The notes under the pieces are model-generated. The model saw only the letters and a program-made list of their open reading frames with translations. It had not been told where the DNA came from and made no database searches. Shown here in pieces: positions 43,747-52,217 of a DNA stretch of 64,000 nucleotides. Made by a program: the position numbers and the translations under genes. Each line of letters starts with the position of its first letter. Positions within the stretch are counted from its first letter, which is position 1. The stretch is from Dehalococcoidia bacterium (lineage in GTDB: Bacteria; Chloroflexota; Dehalococcoidia; Dehalococcoidales; UBA2162), in the NCBI GenBank assembly GCA_011191975.1, contig DUFA01000116.1, positions 1-64,000 on the forward strand. The letters run 5' to 3'.

Positions 43747-44709
43747 ATGGATAATAATGCAGACGTAATCAACTGGCTGCTGGAGGAAGAGAATCCTTCC
43801 ATTCGGTACCGGACGTTGACGGAGTTGCTTGACAGGTCGCCGGATAATCCGGAAGTTGTGCAGGTCAGGGAAAAGATTCCGTCGAGTGCCGCCGTGACGA
43901 ACATCCTGGACCGGATGCACCAGGACGGATACTGGTTATTCAAGAATGCTTCGAAAGGAATATATATCGGAGATGGCGTCGAGTATTCAGATTTCAACAC
44001 CACTCATTTCTGCCTGGCGTACCTTTCCGAACTGGGTATGACCGGAGAACATCAGCAGGTGCATAAAGCCGCAGATAGGTACCTCTCGCTTCAACAGGAC
44101 GACGGTGATTTCCTGCGTCATTTTTCCTGTCTCTATGCCTATAATATCCGTACCTTTGTCAGACTAGGATATCGAAATGATCCGCGGGTACAGAAAACGA
44201 TCGACCTGATGCTTAGGAAAGAACGACCCGATGGCGGCTATCTCTGCGATATGCACGAAGGGAAGTACAAGACGAAAGCTGTGAAAAGCTGCATACGCGG
44301 CAGCGTCAAGGCCTTGCTTGCGTTCGCCGAACTTCCGGAATACTATCAGCACCAGCGGTGCAAGGACCTGGTCGATTACTTCCTGCGGCGTGACTGCCTG
44401 TTCCGTACCGGTGACCCTTCTCAACCTATAAATAACGATGTCATTACTACGAGATTCCCGATAACCTGGCGGGCTAGTATGGTAGAAATCCTCTACGCCC
44501 TCAGCAAACTCAGTTACGGTTCAAGGAAAGAGGTATCCCGGGCATGGGAACTGCTGGAGTGGAAAAAAGATTCACAGGGACGGTACATCCTCGACTGGAC
44601 ACCGTCCCAGGTAAGGAAGATATTCAACGTAGGTAAGCGGAACGAGCCTAACAAGTGGGTCACGCTTTATGCGTTGTTGGCGGTGAAGGCGAGGGATGAG
44701 GTTAAATAA
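43747..44709 (+). CDS. Alpha/alpha-toroid (prenyltransferase/terpenoid-cyclase-like) repeat protein
   Basis: 320 residues from ATG 43747, with GGAG nine bases upstream and a terminator ruling out the longer frame. The protein is helical with repeats of the squalene-cyclase/prenyltransferase toroid type: WLLEEENPSIRYRTLTELL, HQDGYWLFKNASKG, FNTTHFCLAYLSELG, LSLQQDDGDF, and LMLRKERPDGGYLCDMHEG. No DxDD or DxD catalytic motif of terpene cyclases is apparent, so it is probably not a cyclase. Its C-terminal 40 residues recur in degraded form at 45288-45422, beyond the hicBA pair. Confidence 0.8.
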   Translation: MDNNADVINWLLEEENPSIRYRTLTELLDRSPDNPEVVQVREKIPSSAAVTNILDRMHQDGYWLFKNASKGIYIGDGVEYSDFNTTHFCLAYLSELGMTGEHQQVHKAADRYLSLQQDDGDFLRHFSCLYAYNIRTFVRLGYRNDPRVQKTIDLMLRKERPDGGYLCDMHEGKYKTKAVKSCIRGSVKALLAFAELPEYYQHQRCKDLVDYFLRRDCLFRTGDPSQPINNDVITTRFPITWRASMVEILYALSKLSYGSRKEVSRAWELLEWKKDSQGRYILDWTPSQVRKIFNVGKRNEPNKWVTLYALLAVKARDEVK

Positions 44710-44798
44710 CTTTCTTGTTTGGTTTCTGGATACCGACTTTCGTCGGTATGGTAGAATATAAGAGTATGTGAATTATTTTCTGTATAGAGGAATTAAAT

Positions 44799-45041
44799 AT
44801 GGCAGAAACAAAGGTTTTTCAAGTAATCAGAAATGGAATCGTGTTTGAATTGCAATCAGAACAGGAAGGTGGTTACACGATTTCAGTCCCTTCATTACCC
44901 GGGTGTATTTCCTGCGGGAATACCTTCGAAGAATCGATCGAGATGATAAAAGACGCAATAGCCGCCTGGCTTGAAGTAGCCAGGGAAGAAGGGCTTCCAG
45001 TTCCCGAGCAATTTGAAAAACTACAACTGACTTCTCTCTAG
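44799..45041 (+). CDS. hicB: HicB family antitoxin
   Basis: 80 residues with the HicB partial RNase-H-like fold: FELQSEQEGGYTISVPSLPGCISCGNTFEESIEMIKDAIAAWLEVAREEG. It lacks a separate C-terminal ribbon-helix-helix domain, as in short HicB antitoxins. It would bind and inhibit the HicA encoded eight bases later. GAGGAAT precedes the ATG. The order is antitoxin first, the reverse of classic hicAB. Confidence 0.9.
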   Translation: MAETKVFQVIRNGIVFELQSEQEGGYTISVPSLPGCISCGNTFEESIEMIKDAIAAWLEVAREEGLPVPEQFEKLQLTSL

Positions 45042-45049
45042 ACGTTGTT

Positions 45050-45277
45050 ATGAGTGCAAAACTTCCGGTTCTCAAGCCAGATGAAGTTATATCGGCACTG
45101 GAGAAAGCAGGTTTCTCAGTAAAGCGACAGACCGGGAGTCATGCAGTTCTCTTCAAACCGGGTATACCTCGTCCGATAACCGTTCCGGTGCACAAAGGAG
45201 ATGTCCCAACCGGCACCTTACGGGCTATCATCCGACAGTCAAACCTCACAATCGACGAATTTATTGATCTCCTGTAA
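45050..45277 (+). CDS. hicA: HicA family mRNA interferase toxin
   Basis: 75 residues with a dsRBD-like fold: LPVLKPDEVISALEKAGFSVKRQTGSHAVLFKPG, with catalytic His31 in GSHAV, then ITVPVHKGDVPTGTLRAIIRQSNLTIDEFIDLL. HicA cleaves mRNA until held by HicB. There is no clear ribosome binding site, so translation is probably coupled to hicB, which would keep antitoxin in excess. The catalytic His and full length are intact. Confidence 0.92.
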   Translation: MSAKLPVLKPDEVISALEKAGFSVKRQTGSHAVLFKPGIPRPITVPVHKGDVPTGTLRAIIRQSNLTIDEFIDLL

Positions 45278-45287
45278 CAAACTTCTC

Positions 45288-45422
45288 TGTATTGATTGGA
45301 AGCACCACACACCGACCAAGGTATGGAAACTGTTCACCGTAGGCAAATGCAACGAACCTAACAAACGGATTACAGTTTATGCGTTGTTAGCATTGAAGGG
45401 AAAATTAAAATTAGTGTTATAA
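45288..45422 (+). pseudogene. Truncated, diverged copy of the 3' end of the toroid-protein gene
   Basis: Plus-strand translation gives CIDWKHHTPTKVWKLFTVGKCNEPNKRITVYALLALKGK before a stop. This matches the end of the intact gene at 43747-44709, which reads ILDWTPSQVRKIFNVGKRNEPNKWVTLYALLAVKARD: GK-NEPNK-hT-YALLA-K is shared. No start codon belongs to it; it begins within ten bases of the hicA stop. It is a remnant left by tandem duplication with insertion of hicBA, or by replacement of most of a second copy. Confidence 0.75.
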
Positions 45423-45498
45423 TAAGAAAAAGAACATATGTGATGAACATTGTCCGTGTGGAAGTGGTTTGAAATTCACGTATTGTCATGGAAAGTAA
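45415..45498 (+). pseudogene. Orphan SEC-C zinc-binding motif fragment
   Basis: A 27-codon open stretch ends in CDEHCPCGSGLKFTYCHGK and then TAA. C-P-C-G-S-G-x-K-x-x-x-C-H-G-K is the SEC-C motif seen at the C-terminus of SecA and many small proteins, where three Cys and one His bind zinc. A TAG lies just upstream and there is no start codon, so only the tail of a former gene remains. Confidence 0.65.
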
Positions 45499-45620
45499 TG
45501 ACTTTTACCTTACTAAAAGGACGTCGGAAAAGTCAATATTTCCTAAGATATTAAATAACCGGAATTAGCTGTAAGAAGAATTTTGGGTAAACTGTCTACG
45601 CAATCTTTTACTAAAAGGAT

Positions 45621-46804
45621 CTAAGTCTGGTCTTTTACATCGATGCCGGCGATATTTATCAACTTTGTTAATCTATCAACCAGTTCGTTAGACTGAGTCG
45701 TCACTTCTTCATAGGCTTTGAGTAGCTTTTGTCTTATTTCATTTTCTTCTTCATCCAAGTCACCATAGAATTTTAACTTCTGAATACGTGTATTTAACCT
45801 GTTAATAGATTCTTCGGTAGTGGATATCATTTTCTCTGTGTCTTTTGTAGCTTTCACTGCAGAGAGTAACAATGGTCTACCACGAAAATGATCTTTTTCA
45901 TTGTAGACTGTGTCCGTAAAGAATAGTTCAGCACTCTTGAGATGAGTTGAAGTTTCCTTTATTTTCATTGCAGTTTCACGAAATAGCGAAAGTAATTCAC
46001 CGATATTTTCCGCGATTAGATCAGAGAGATTCAGTCCATATATTGCTATATCCGTCTGACGAATGACATTGTCAAGGTCAATGTAATTTAACATAAGTTC
46101 TCGTCTAATGCTTATCAATGAATCTAAAATAGCATTGCCTTTTCGGAAGGATGCCAACATTACGATAAGGAAATAAATCACAGCAATTAGAATGGCTATT
46201 CTAATTTCAATTACGTTTATCGGCGGATAATAATTCAATAGAGCACTGATATACTGCCATATATACACAGGGAGAATAGCAAGAGCTAATAAATTTGCGA
46301 TATTACTGAACTTATTAGAGCGTGAATTAGAACGAATCGGGAATTTTATCGTTACTAAGACAAAAACCATTATAATTATTAATATACTTGCAGAAAGTCC
46401 GATTATTATAAATATAGTAAAAGCTTTTGGAACAAGATCTTTAAACTCGAGAGCAATAGAAAAATATAAATACATTGTAACAATGAAAGAATTATACTTA
46501 ATTTGGTTTTACCTAAATGGTCTTGCCCGAAAAATCTTGGATTAGTACGAATTGGTAAACTAGTACTAGTTGTAAACTGGATAAGAGTGTCAATAAAGGT
46601 TTTTACTAGAAAAGTAATAAAAAGGATAGCAAAAATTGTGCTTAAGGAGTAAATATCTTCTTCAAATTCGTTTAGTAATAACCAAAAAAGTGAAGCAATA
46701 CTACCCATTATTGCCCATTTAGTCCATCCTGGTTGATGAATTTCATTCTGTAGAGTATTTATTTCTGAGTCGATATAATTAAGAAATGTTTGATTATCTT
46801 GCAT
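45621..46804 (-). pseudogene. Multi-helix membrane protein with coiled C-terminus, probably frameshifted
   Basis: Two overlapping minus-strand frames together look like one protein. The first (46804 down to 46406) starts MQDNQTFLNYIDSEINTLQNEI and has two hydrophobic helices. The second (46475 down to 45621) has three to four hydrophobic helices, then a long charged helical tail (about 130 residues) with LFRETAMKIKETSTHLKSAEL and TEESINRLNTRIQKLKF. The reading changes frame near 46490-46510, where the sequence is A-rich on the coding strand. I recognise no family. Alternatively these are two real genes with a 70-base overlap. The region is AT-rich and looks foreign to its neighbours. Confidence 0.5.
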
Positions 46805-47042
46805 AAGTAAAGTGATTCCATATCGATATTACGTATGGGAAATTATATTACATTGTTGAACAAAAATAAGATATATTGCTAATAATATCTATCACTAACG
46901 ATGAATAGCTTAAATCTAGAAAAATTCTTCGTCACTTGGCCAATCGTACGTAATAGAAATTGAACATCTCAGAGTCTGTTCGATGGCTATTAACTGGATT
47001 AGCATTAATAGTGATCTTGCTTTTAATCGTTTCTACCATTAA

Positions 47043-48344
47043 CTACTCCAGCTTCCTTAACGTTGGCAGGAAAAACATGGCTCCGATGGATGCAAGTAGG
47101 AGGACCATGGAAAAACTACCGAGTGCCCAGGGAGTTCCAACTGCCTCGGCAATCATACCGGCGATAAACGTGCCGAAGCTGGTCAGGCCGAACTGCATCA
47201 GGTAAATGCTCATGACCCGCCCGAGGTAACGGTTGTCCACGTAGTACTGGAGCAGGGTATTACTGAGTGTCATGCGGCCTGTCTGCCCCAGGCCGACCAG
47301 CACGATGAACGCCAGTGAGAGGGACCATGATTTCGAAAAAGAGAACACGGAGAGGGCTATTCCCAAGAGAATGCCACTGGCAAGCATCATCACGCCCCGT
47401 TTTTTATTAGGCAGCGACGCAAGAACGATTGAGCCCAGGATAGAACCGATTCCCGCCACGCTCAGGAGGATACCCATCCCGCTGGCGCCGACCTTAAGGA
47501 TATCCTCAGCGAAGATCGGCATAAGCATTCCGTACGGCATGGAGAGAAAGACCACGATGAGCGAGAACATCAGGATAAGGAAGATGGGCTTATCGTGACG
47601 TACATATTTTAAACCTTCCTTGATATTATCTATCGCCCTGGTAGTCACCGATGCCACAACGCTTGTTTTGGGCAACAGCACGAAGCACACAACGGCAAGC
47701 AGATAGGTGCCAGTCATGGCGTAATAGACTGCGGCGAAACCGATAGCGTCGATCAGGAAGCCGGTAATCGCTGGGGCGATAATCTGCAGTGTGTTCATGC
47801 CCATGGTGTTAAGCGAAATGGCGTTCATCAGTTCTTCTTCGCTGACAATTTCACTGATAATTGCCTGTCTGGAAGGCATCATCAGTCCCATCGTAGCTCC
47901 CTGTAACAGGGAGGTAACAATAAGGATCCACCAGGATTCTGGGTTCTCAGTACTCATATAGCCGATGTGCAGGGCAATGGCGACTGCTAGTGATACTACG
48001 GCTGAAACAGCCTGGCCGATAAGCAGGACATACTTCTTCTGGACGCGGTCGGCAATGACCCCGCCGTAAAGCGAGAAGATCAGCATGGGCACGGCATTGG
48101 CGAAAGACATGATGCCGAGGATGGCAGGAGAACTGGTAAGACGGTAGATAAGCAGGGAACGGGCAAGGTTCTGCATGTTCATGGCAGCCATTTGCCCCAT
48201 CATTCCGCCGTAATAGATGCGGTATATAGGATTTTTAAAAGAGGTGAAGGTGCGCAGTTTCCCTAATGAGAAACCGGTTGTTCTGGAGACAGAAATCCCG
48301 CTTTCCTCACCGTCAGACGGATTACTGCCGGGACGTTTATACAT
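47043..48344 (-). CDS. MFS transporter (EntS-like exporter family)
   Basis: 433-residue major facilitator with 12 predicted helices. The A-motif between helices 2 and 3 reads GGVIADRVQKKYVLL, and the N-terminal helix region has IYRIYYGGMMGQMAAMNMQNLARSLLIYRLTSSPAILG. This is the MFS_3/enterobactin-exporter-like group, whose members expel siderophores or drugs; substrate unknown. ATG 48344 is favoured over a preceding TTG, though no good ribosome binding site is visible. It resembles the second MFS gene at 55535-56818, and the two are probably paralogues. Confidence 0.92.
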   Translation of the reverse strand: MYKRPGSNPSDGEESGISVSRTTGFSLGKLRTFTSFKNPIYRIYYGGMMGQMAAMNMQNLARSLLIYRLTSSPAILGIMSFANAVPMLIFSLYGGVIADRVQKKYVLLIGQAVSAVVSLAVAIALHIGYMSTENPESWWILIVTSLLQGATMGLMMPSRQAIISEIVSEEELMNAISLNTMGMNTLQIIAPAITGFLIDAIGFAAVYYAMTGTYLLAVVCFVLLPKTSVVASVTTRAIDNIKEGLKYVRHDKPIFLILMFSLIVVFLSMPYGMLMPIFAEDILKVGASGMGILLSVAGIGSILGSIVLASLPNKKRGVMMLASGILLGIALSVFSFSKSWSLSLAFIVLVGLGQTGRMTLSNTLLQYYVDNRYLGRVMSIYLMQFGLTSFGTFIAGMIAEAVGTPWALGSFSMVLLLASIGAMFFLPTLRKLE

Positions 48345-48486
48345 CAAATAACAGATCAGCTTTCATACTTAGTAATTTGTGTATGGGGGAAAGCCAGGAG
48401 TTCAACGCGGGGAGGTTTTCTCTCTACAATTTCCAGTATATACCTATGGTAAGAAATGTACAAAAAATTACAAAATATGTGCAGAA

Positions 48487-48514
48487 AAAGAGGAAGCATA
48501 CTTGCTTCCTCTTT
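48487..48514 (-). terminator. Intrinsic terminator after the URO-D-family gene
   Basis: AAAGAGGAAGCA (48487-48498) pairs perfectly with TGCTTCCTCTTT (48503-48514) across TACT. On the minus strand it lies about 50 bases after the URO-D-family stop and ends in CTTTTTC. Confidence 0.85.
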
Positions 48515-48564
48515 GTACTAGTGAGTTTCGTTTAGACTACACCCACCCTACGTTTAAATCAATA

Positions 48565-49953
48565 TTACTTATACTGGCCGTATTTTCTGGCTGCTTCGAC
48601 CATCGCCTTAACGTTTTCCGGTCTGGCGTAGTCCGAGGCACTGCCGGGACCGAGGATAAGGCCACCGCCCTTGCCGACCACCTCGATTAGTTCTTTACAG
48701 TGCGCGTCCACTTCCTCCGGTGTGCCTGCCTGGAGTATCGTCGGGGGCACGCCTCCCTGGATGCACATGCGGTTGCCGATTATCTCCTTGGCCCTGAATA
48801 CATCGGTGAGTTCGCAGTGGAATACCATCTTCCCCTTCGGGAAGTCCAGCAGGTATTCGAGACGCTGATCCCAGATACCTTCGAAGAATGGGGAAAGGAT
48901 ACAGCCCAGTTCTATCGTTTTCATCATGGCTGTCTTGAGGGTAGGCCAGTAGAATTTCTCGAAGTCTTTCACGGACATGAATCCATCCGAACCGCGGTGC
49001 AGGGCTATGAATAGCCTCGGCGGATTGCCGTTGACATCAGGAGAGAACGGTCTTGCCCTGGCCATCCGCCACTCTAATAACATGTCGCAGGCAGCCAGGA
49101 GTTTATCCGGGCACTGGTACATATCCAGCATGGTGCCCCTCATACCCCTGAGAAAGTCGGAGATCGTATCGAAAGGAGCTCCGCCGACCGGGACACCTCC
49201 GCCGCTGCCGGTCATTCCTCTCATTATAGAGCTGCCGAAACCGCCGGCGCCGATGTACTCCGGAGGGAATCCAAGCTCCATCATCTCATTACTGAATTCT
49301 TCCTGTTCCCTGTTCAGCCTTTGCTGTTCTTCGTTCACTTTGATTAATACGTCGCCTATCTTCCTGAACTCAGGTGAAGCGAAGATTGCAGCGAGTCCCT
49401 GGATACCGAAACCGCCTATCGCGTCTTTAAACGGAGGTAGCTTGGGAAGGGGCGCCAGCAGCCCGTACACGCGGGGCAGATAGTACCGAAGGGCGAAATC
49501 GGAGGGATCGTTCAGGAATATATCGTATTCATCCTGTTTCATGTATTCGCCTTCGATAAACTGGTAAGGTGTATCAGGGGGTAATGAGCCGCCGGGCCAA
49601 GCAGCGGTCCTTGAGTCCAGCAGTTCCAGGATGGTGCCAGAATTGGCGAACAGACCGATTCCGCCGGTGTCTGCATCCATTTCCAGCGCCGTCAGCAGGC
49701 TGGCCATACGATAGGCGTTGTGGTCGTAATACATCGTCGAAAGCGGAAGTCCGGCATACTTTACCGCGAAGACATTGGTCTGGATAGTGACGGGGACCCT
49801 GTCCGGTATTTTCAGCTGGGCGGCATCAGCCATTCTCAGATCTTTTTCCCGCAGCAGATCCTTTAAACTCTTGCCGTTCTTCTGCTCGAGATCATCCTTT
49901 GCCTTGATAATGCGTTTACGCAGGTTCTCTTTAACAGCTGCATCAATTGTCAT
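48565..49953 (-). CDS. Uroporphyrinogen-decarboxylase-family protein (methyltransferase-like)
   Basis: 462 residues from ATG 49953 (MTIDAAVKENLRKR); GGAGGAG lies seven bases upstream, so the longer frame to 49968 is wrong. It has the URO-D TIM barrel: RVPVTIQTNVFAVKYAGLPLSTMYYD near the N-terminus, DFEKFYWPTLKTAMMKTIELG, then MVFHCELTD and MCIQGGVPPTILQAGTPEEV, and GGGLILGPGSASDYARPENV. In corrinoid methyltransferases of this fold a Cys near H-x-C binds zinc; here the site reads F-H-C-E. True HemE is shorter (about 350). A role in methyl-group transfer is more likely than haem synthesis, but the substrate is unknown. Confidence 0.88.
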   Translation of the reverse strand: MTIDAAVKENLRKRIIKAKDDLEQKNGKSLKDLLREKDLRMADAAQLKIPDRVPVTIQTNVFAVKYAGLPLSTMYYDHNAYRMASLLTALEMDADTGGIGLFANSGTILELLDSRTAAWPGGSLPPDTPYQFIEGEYMKQDEYDIFLNDPSDFALRYYLPRVYGLLAPLPKLPPFKDAIGGFGIQGLAAIFASPEFRKIGDVLIKVNEEQQRLNREQEEFSNEMMELGFPPEYIGAGGFGSSIMRGMTGSGGGVPVGGAPFDTISDFLRGMRGTMLDMYQCPDKLLAACDMLLEWRMARARPFSPDVNGNPPRLFIALHRGSDGFMSVKDFEKFYWPTLKTAMMKTIELGCILSPFFEGIWDQRLEYLLDFPKGKMVFHCELTDVFRAKEIIGNRMCIQGGVPPTILQAGTPEEVDAHCKELIEVVGKGGGLILGPGSASDYARPENVKAMVEAARKYGQYK

Positions 49954-50108
49954 GAAAGACTCCTCCAAAAATATGTTTTTATTAGTGATATAAATGCGTA
50001 TAGTCTATCGTTAGCTACAGTACATGTCAAACCAAGATGATTGACAATAAGAAGGCATCTAAATAAGATAGACTATCTCAAAATGATACGAGTGGTTAAG
50101 GAGATATT

Positions 50109-51611
50109 ATGGAAAAATCACTGATCATCATCGGTGGAGGACTCGCTGGACTGGCAGCGGGATGTTACGGTCGTATGAACGGTTACCGCACATCTATCTT
50201 TGAAATGCATAATATAGCCGGCGGGGTCTGTACCGGCTGGAAACGCAAAGGTTATACGATCGACGGTTCGATGAATACACTGATGGGTACTCGACCGGGG
50301 ACAGGTTTTTACAGGTTCTGGGAGGAACTTGGAGCTGCTCAACAATGGGAGATATGTAATCACGACCAGTATATTCTCCTGGAAAATGAAGAAGGAAAGA
50401 TTTTTACCATGTATGTTAATGCCGACCTTCTCGAGCGGGAGATGATGGAGTTCGCGCCGGAGGACGAGGAAGTTATACGGGAATGCTGCAAGATAATCAG
50501 GAAATGTAAAAATGTTGAAATGCCGGTAGATAAGCCACAGGAACTGTACAACGTGTTAGATTACATTAAGATGTTGAAGATGCTACCCAAAATGATGCCG
50601 GTACAAAAGTGGATCGGGATCTCATCGGCTGAATATAACAGACGATTTAAAAATCCATTCATGAGAAAAGTATTCGGCATCCATCCCGAAGCTGAAATGC
50701 TTGAAATGCCTGCGATTGCTATCTTCTCCCAGCTTGCCGGGATGAAGCAGAAAGACGGAGGTTATGTCATCGGCGGAGCTCTGGCGCTGATCAGCTATAT
50801 CCAGCAACGGTATCTTGACCTTGGCGGTGAACTGAATCTCAAGACGAAAGTTGAGAAGATCCTGGTGGAAAACGATAAGGCTGTGGGGGTAAGGTTATCT
50901 GATGGTACGGAACATCGTGGCGATATCGTTATCTCTGCAGCCGACGGCCATGCCACCATCTACGATATGCTGGAAGGCAGATACATCAACGACAAGATAC
51001 GCAGCTATTACGAGGATCTCCCGTTACGCGAGCCGCTGGTATACATCGGGCTGGGAATAAACCGTAAGTTCGACGAGGTGCCTTCTACTACAGAAGGTCT
51101 TCATTTCCCTCTCAAGGAACCTATAGTTGTAGCTGGCAAGGAATTCAACACGCTTGGTGTACAGATATTTAACTTCGATCCTACGATGGCACCTGAGGGG
51201 AAAACTGTGATCAGAGTGTACTTCATCACCGATTATGATTACTGGGAGAATTTGTACCAGGAACCGGAGCGGTATAAAGCTGAAAAGGAACGAATAGCAG
51301 ATGAAGTGGTTGCACGACTCGATGACCGTTTTCCCGCTCTGGCTGACCAGGTAGAAATGCGAGATGTTTCAACCCCGATGACCTGGGTTCGGTATACAGG
51401 TAATTGGCGGGGAGCCTATGAAGGATGGATGATGACACCCAGGACTATGATGCACCAGTGGAGTAAGACACTACCCGGCTTGGATAATTTCTACATGGCT
51501 GGACAATGGGTCGTTATCGGCAGCATGCCTACCGCGGTTATGTCCGGACGTCATACCATACAGATGATCTGTAAAAAGGATAAAAAGAAGTTCGTTACCA
51601 GTACGCCATAA
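50109..51611 (+). CDS. Phytoene-desaturase-like FAD-dependent oxidoreductase
   Basis: 500-residue flavoprotein. The N-terminal Rossmann motif is SLIIIGGGLAGLAAGCYGRMNGYRTSIFEMH, followed by GGVCTGWKRKGYTIDGSMNTLMG, the CrtI/carotenoid-isomerase-type second motif. The C-terminal FAD contact region is LDNFYMAGQWVVIGSMPTAVMSGRH. The family includes carotenoid desaturases, isomerases and retinol saturases, and many members in anaerobes have other unknown substrates. No carotenoid genes are nearby, so carotenoid work is not supported by context. AAGGAG lies five bases before the ATG. An SRPBCC gene follows after 37 bases. Confidence 0.9.
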   Translation: MEKSLIIIGGGLAGLAAGCYGRMNGYRTSIFEMHNIAGGVCTGWKRKGYTIDGSMNTLMGTRPGTGFYRFWEELGAAQQWEICNHDQYILLENEEGKIFTMYVNADLLEREMMEFAPEDEEVIRECCKIIRKCKNVEMPVDKPQELYNVLDYIKMLKMLPKMMPVQKWIGISSAEYNRRFKNPFMRKVFGIHPEAEMLEMPAIAIFSQLAGMKQKDGGYVIGGALALISYIQQRYLDLGGELNLKTKVEKILVENDKAVGVRLSDGTEHRGDIVISAADGHATIYDMLEGRYINDKIRSYYEDLPLREPLVYIGLGINRKFDEVPSTTEGLHFPLKEPIVVAGKEFNTLGVQIFNFDPTMAPEGKTVIRVYFITDYDYWENLYQEPERYKAEKERIADEVVARLDDRFPALADQVEMRDVSTPMTWVRYTGNWRGAYEGWMMTPRTMMHQWSKTLPGLDNFYMAGQWVVIGSMPTAVMSGRHTIQMICKKDKKKFVTSTP

Positions 51612-51648
51612 AGATCATTCACTAGAAGAAATTTGAAGGACAAGTACC

Positions 51649-52053
51649 ATGACAAGACTAAACATAGAAGTTTCAATTTGGATTGCGTGCTCTCCTGAAA
51701 GAGTTTGGAATTATCTGTGTGATGTTTCAAATGAAGTATTATGGCGTTACGGGGTACTTTTTGCAGAATGGATTACAGATCCACCACGTGAGATTGGTTC
51801 GATTGGTTATCACTTTATCCAAGGCTTGGGAGACTATCCTTGGAAAGTGGTTGAGTTGAAAGAACCGGAACACATGAGTTGGGACGTATTAGCTGGTAGA
51901 TTTAAGGGAGCTCGAGCTGGGTATCGGATTTCACCTGAGGATGCTGGTAGTCGCATGACTATCTATGTGAATGCAAATCAAAATATGTTTCTGAAAATTA
52001 TGGTTCTTGTATTGAAAGGCTTCTTTAAACGCCAACTTGTTGGTGACCTGTAG
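51649..52053 (+). CDS. SRPBCC (START/polyketide-cyclase-like) family protein
   Basis: 134 residues with the SRPBCC helix-grip start SIWIACSPERVWNYLCDVSNEVLWR, a middle GSIGYHFIQGLGDYPWKVVELKEPEHMSW, and a C-terminal helix. Such proteins bind hydrophobic ligands in a deep cavity, and some are cyclases or aromatases. The ligand is unknown. It follows the flavoprotein gene, which may be functionally linked, and a terminator lies 65 bases downstream. Confidence 0.85.
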   Translation: MTRLNIEVSIWIACSPERVWNYLCDVSNEVLWRYGVLFAEWITDPPREIGSIGYHFIQGLGDYPWKVVELKEPEHMSWDVLAGRFKGARAGYRISPEDAGSRMTIYVNANQNMFLKIMVLVLKGFFKRQLVGDL

Positions 52054-52118
52054 AGGTTGAAAGCTATCTTGGAAGTCAAGACATCGTGAAATCAATCATT
52101 TAATCCTGATATTTATAG

Positions 52119-52138
52119 GGAGAAGCATTTGCTTCTCC
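52119..52138 (+). terminator. Intrinsic terminator
   Basis: GGAGAAGC (52119-52126) pairs with GCTTCTCC (52131-52138) across ATTT, followed by T5. It ends the flavoprotein-SRPBCC transcript. Confidence 0.92.
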
Positions 52139-52217
52139 TTTTTCTTTGACAAATTCTGGAGGGTTTATTAATGTAATAGTGCGAAATTTCAATAATGTGA
52201 TGTAAGGAGTACGATAA

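Noticed and set aside
46960..47205. Plus-strand frame starting with a hydrophobic helix
   Set aside because: Most of it lies antisense to the MFS gene and no ribosome binding site precedes it.
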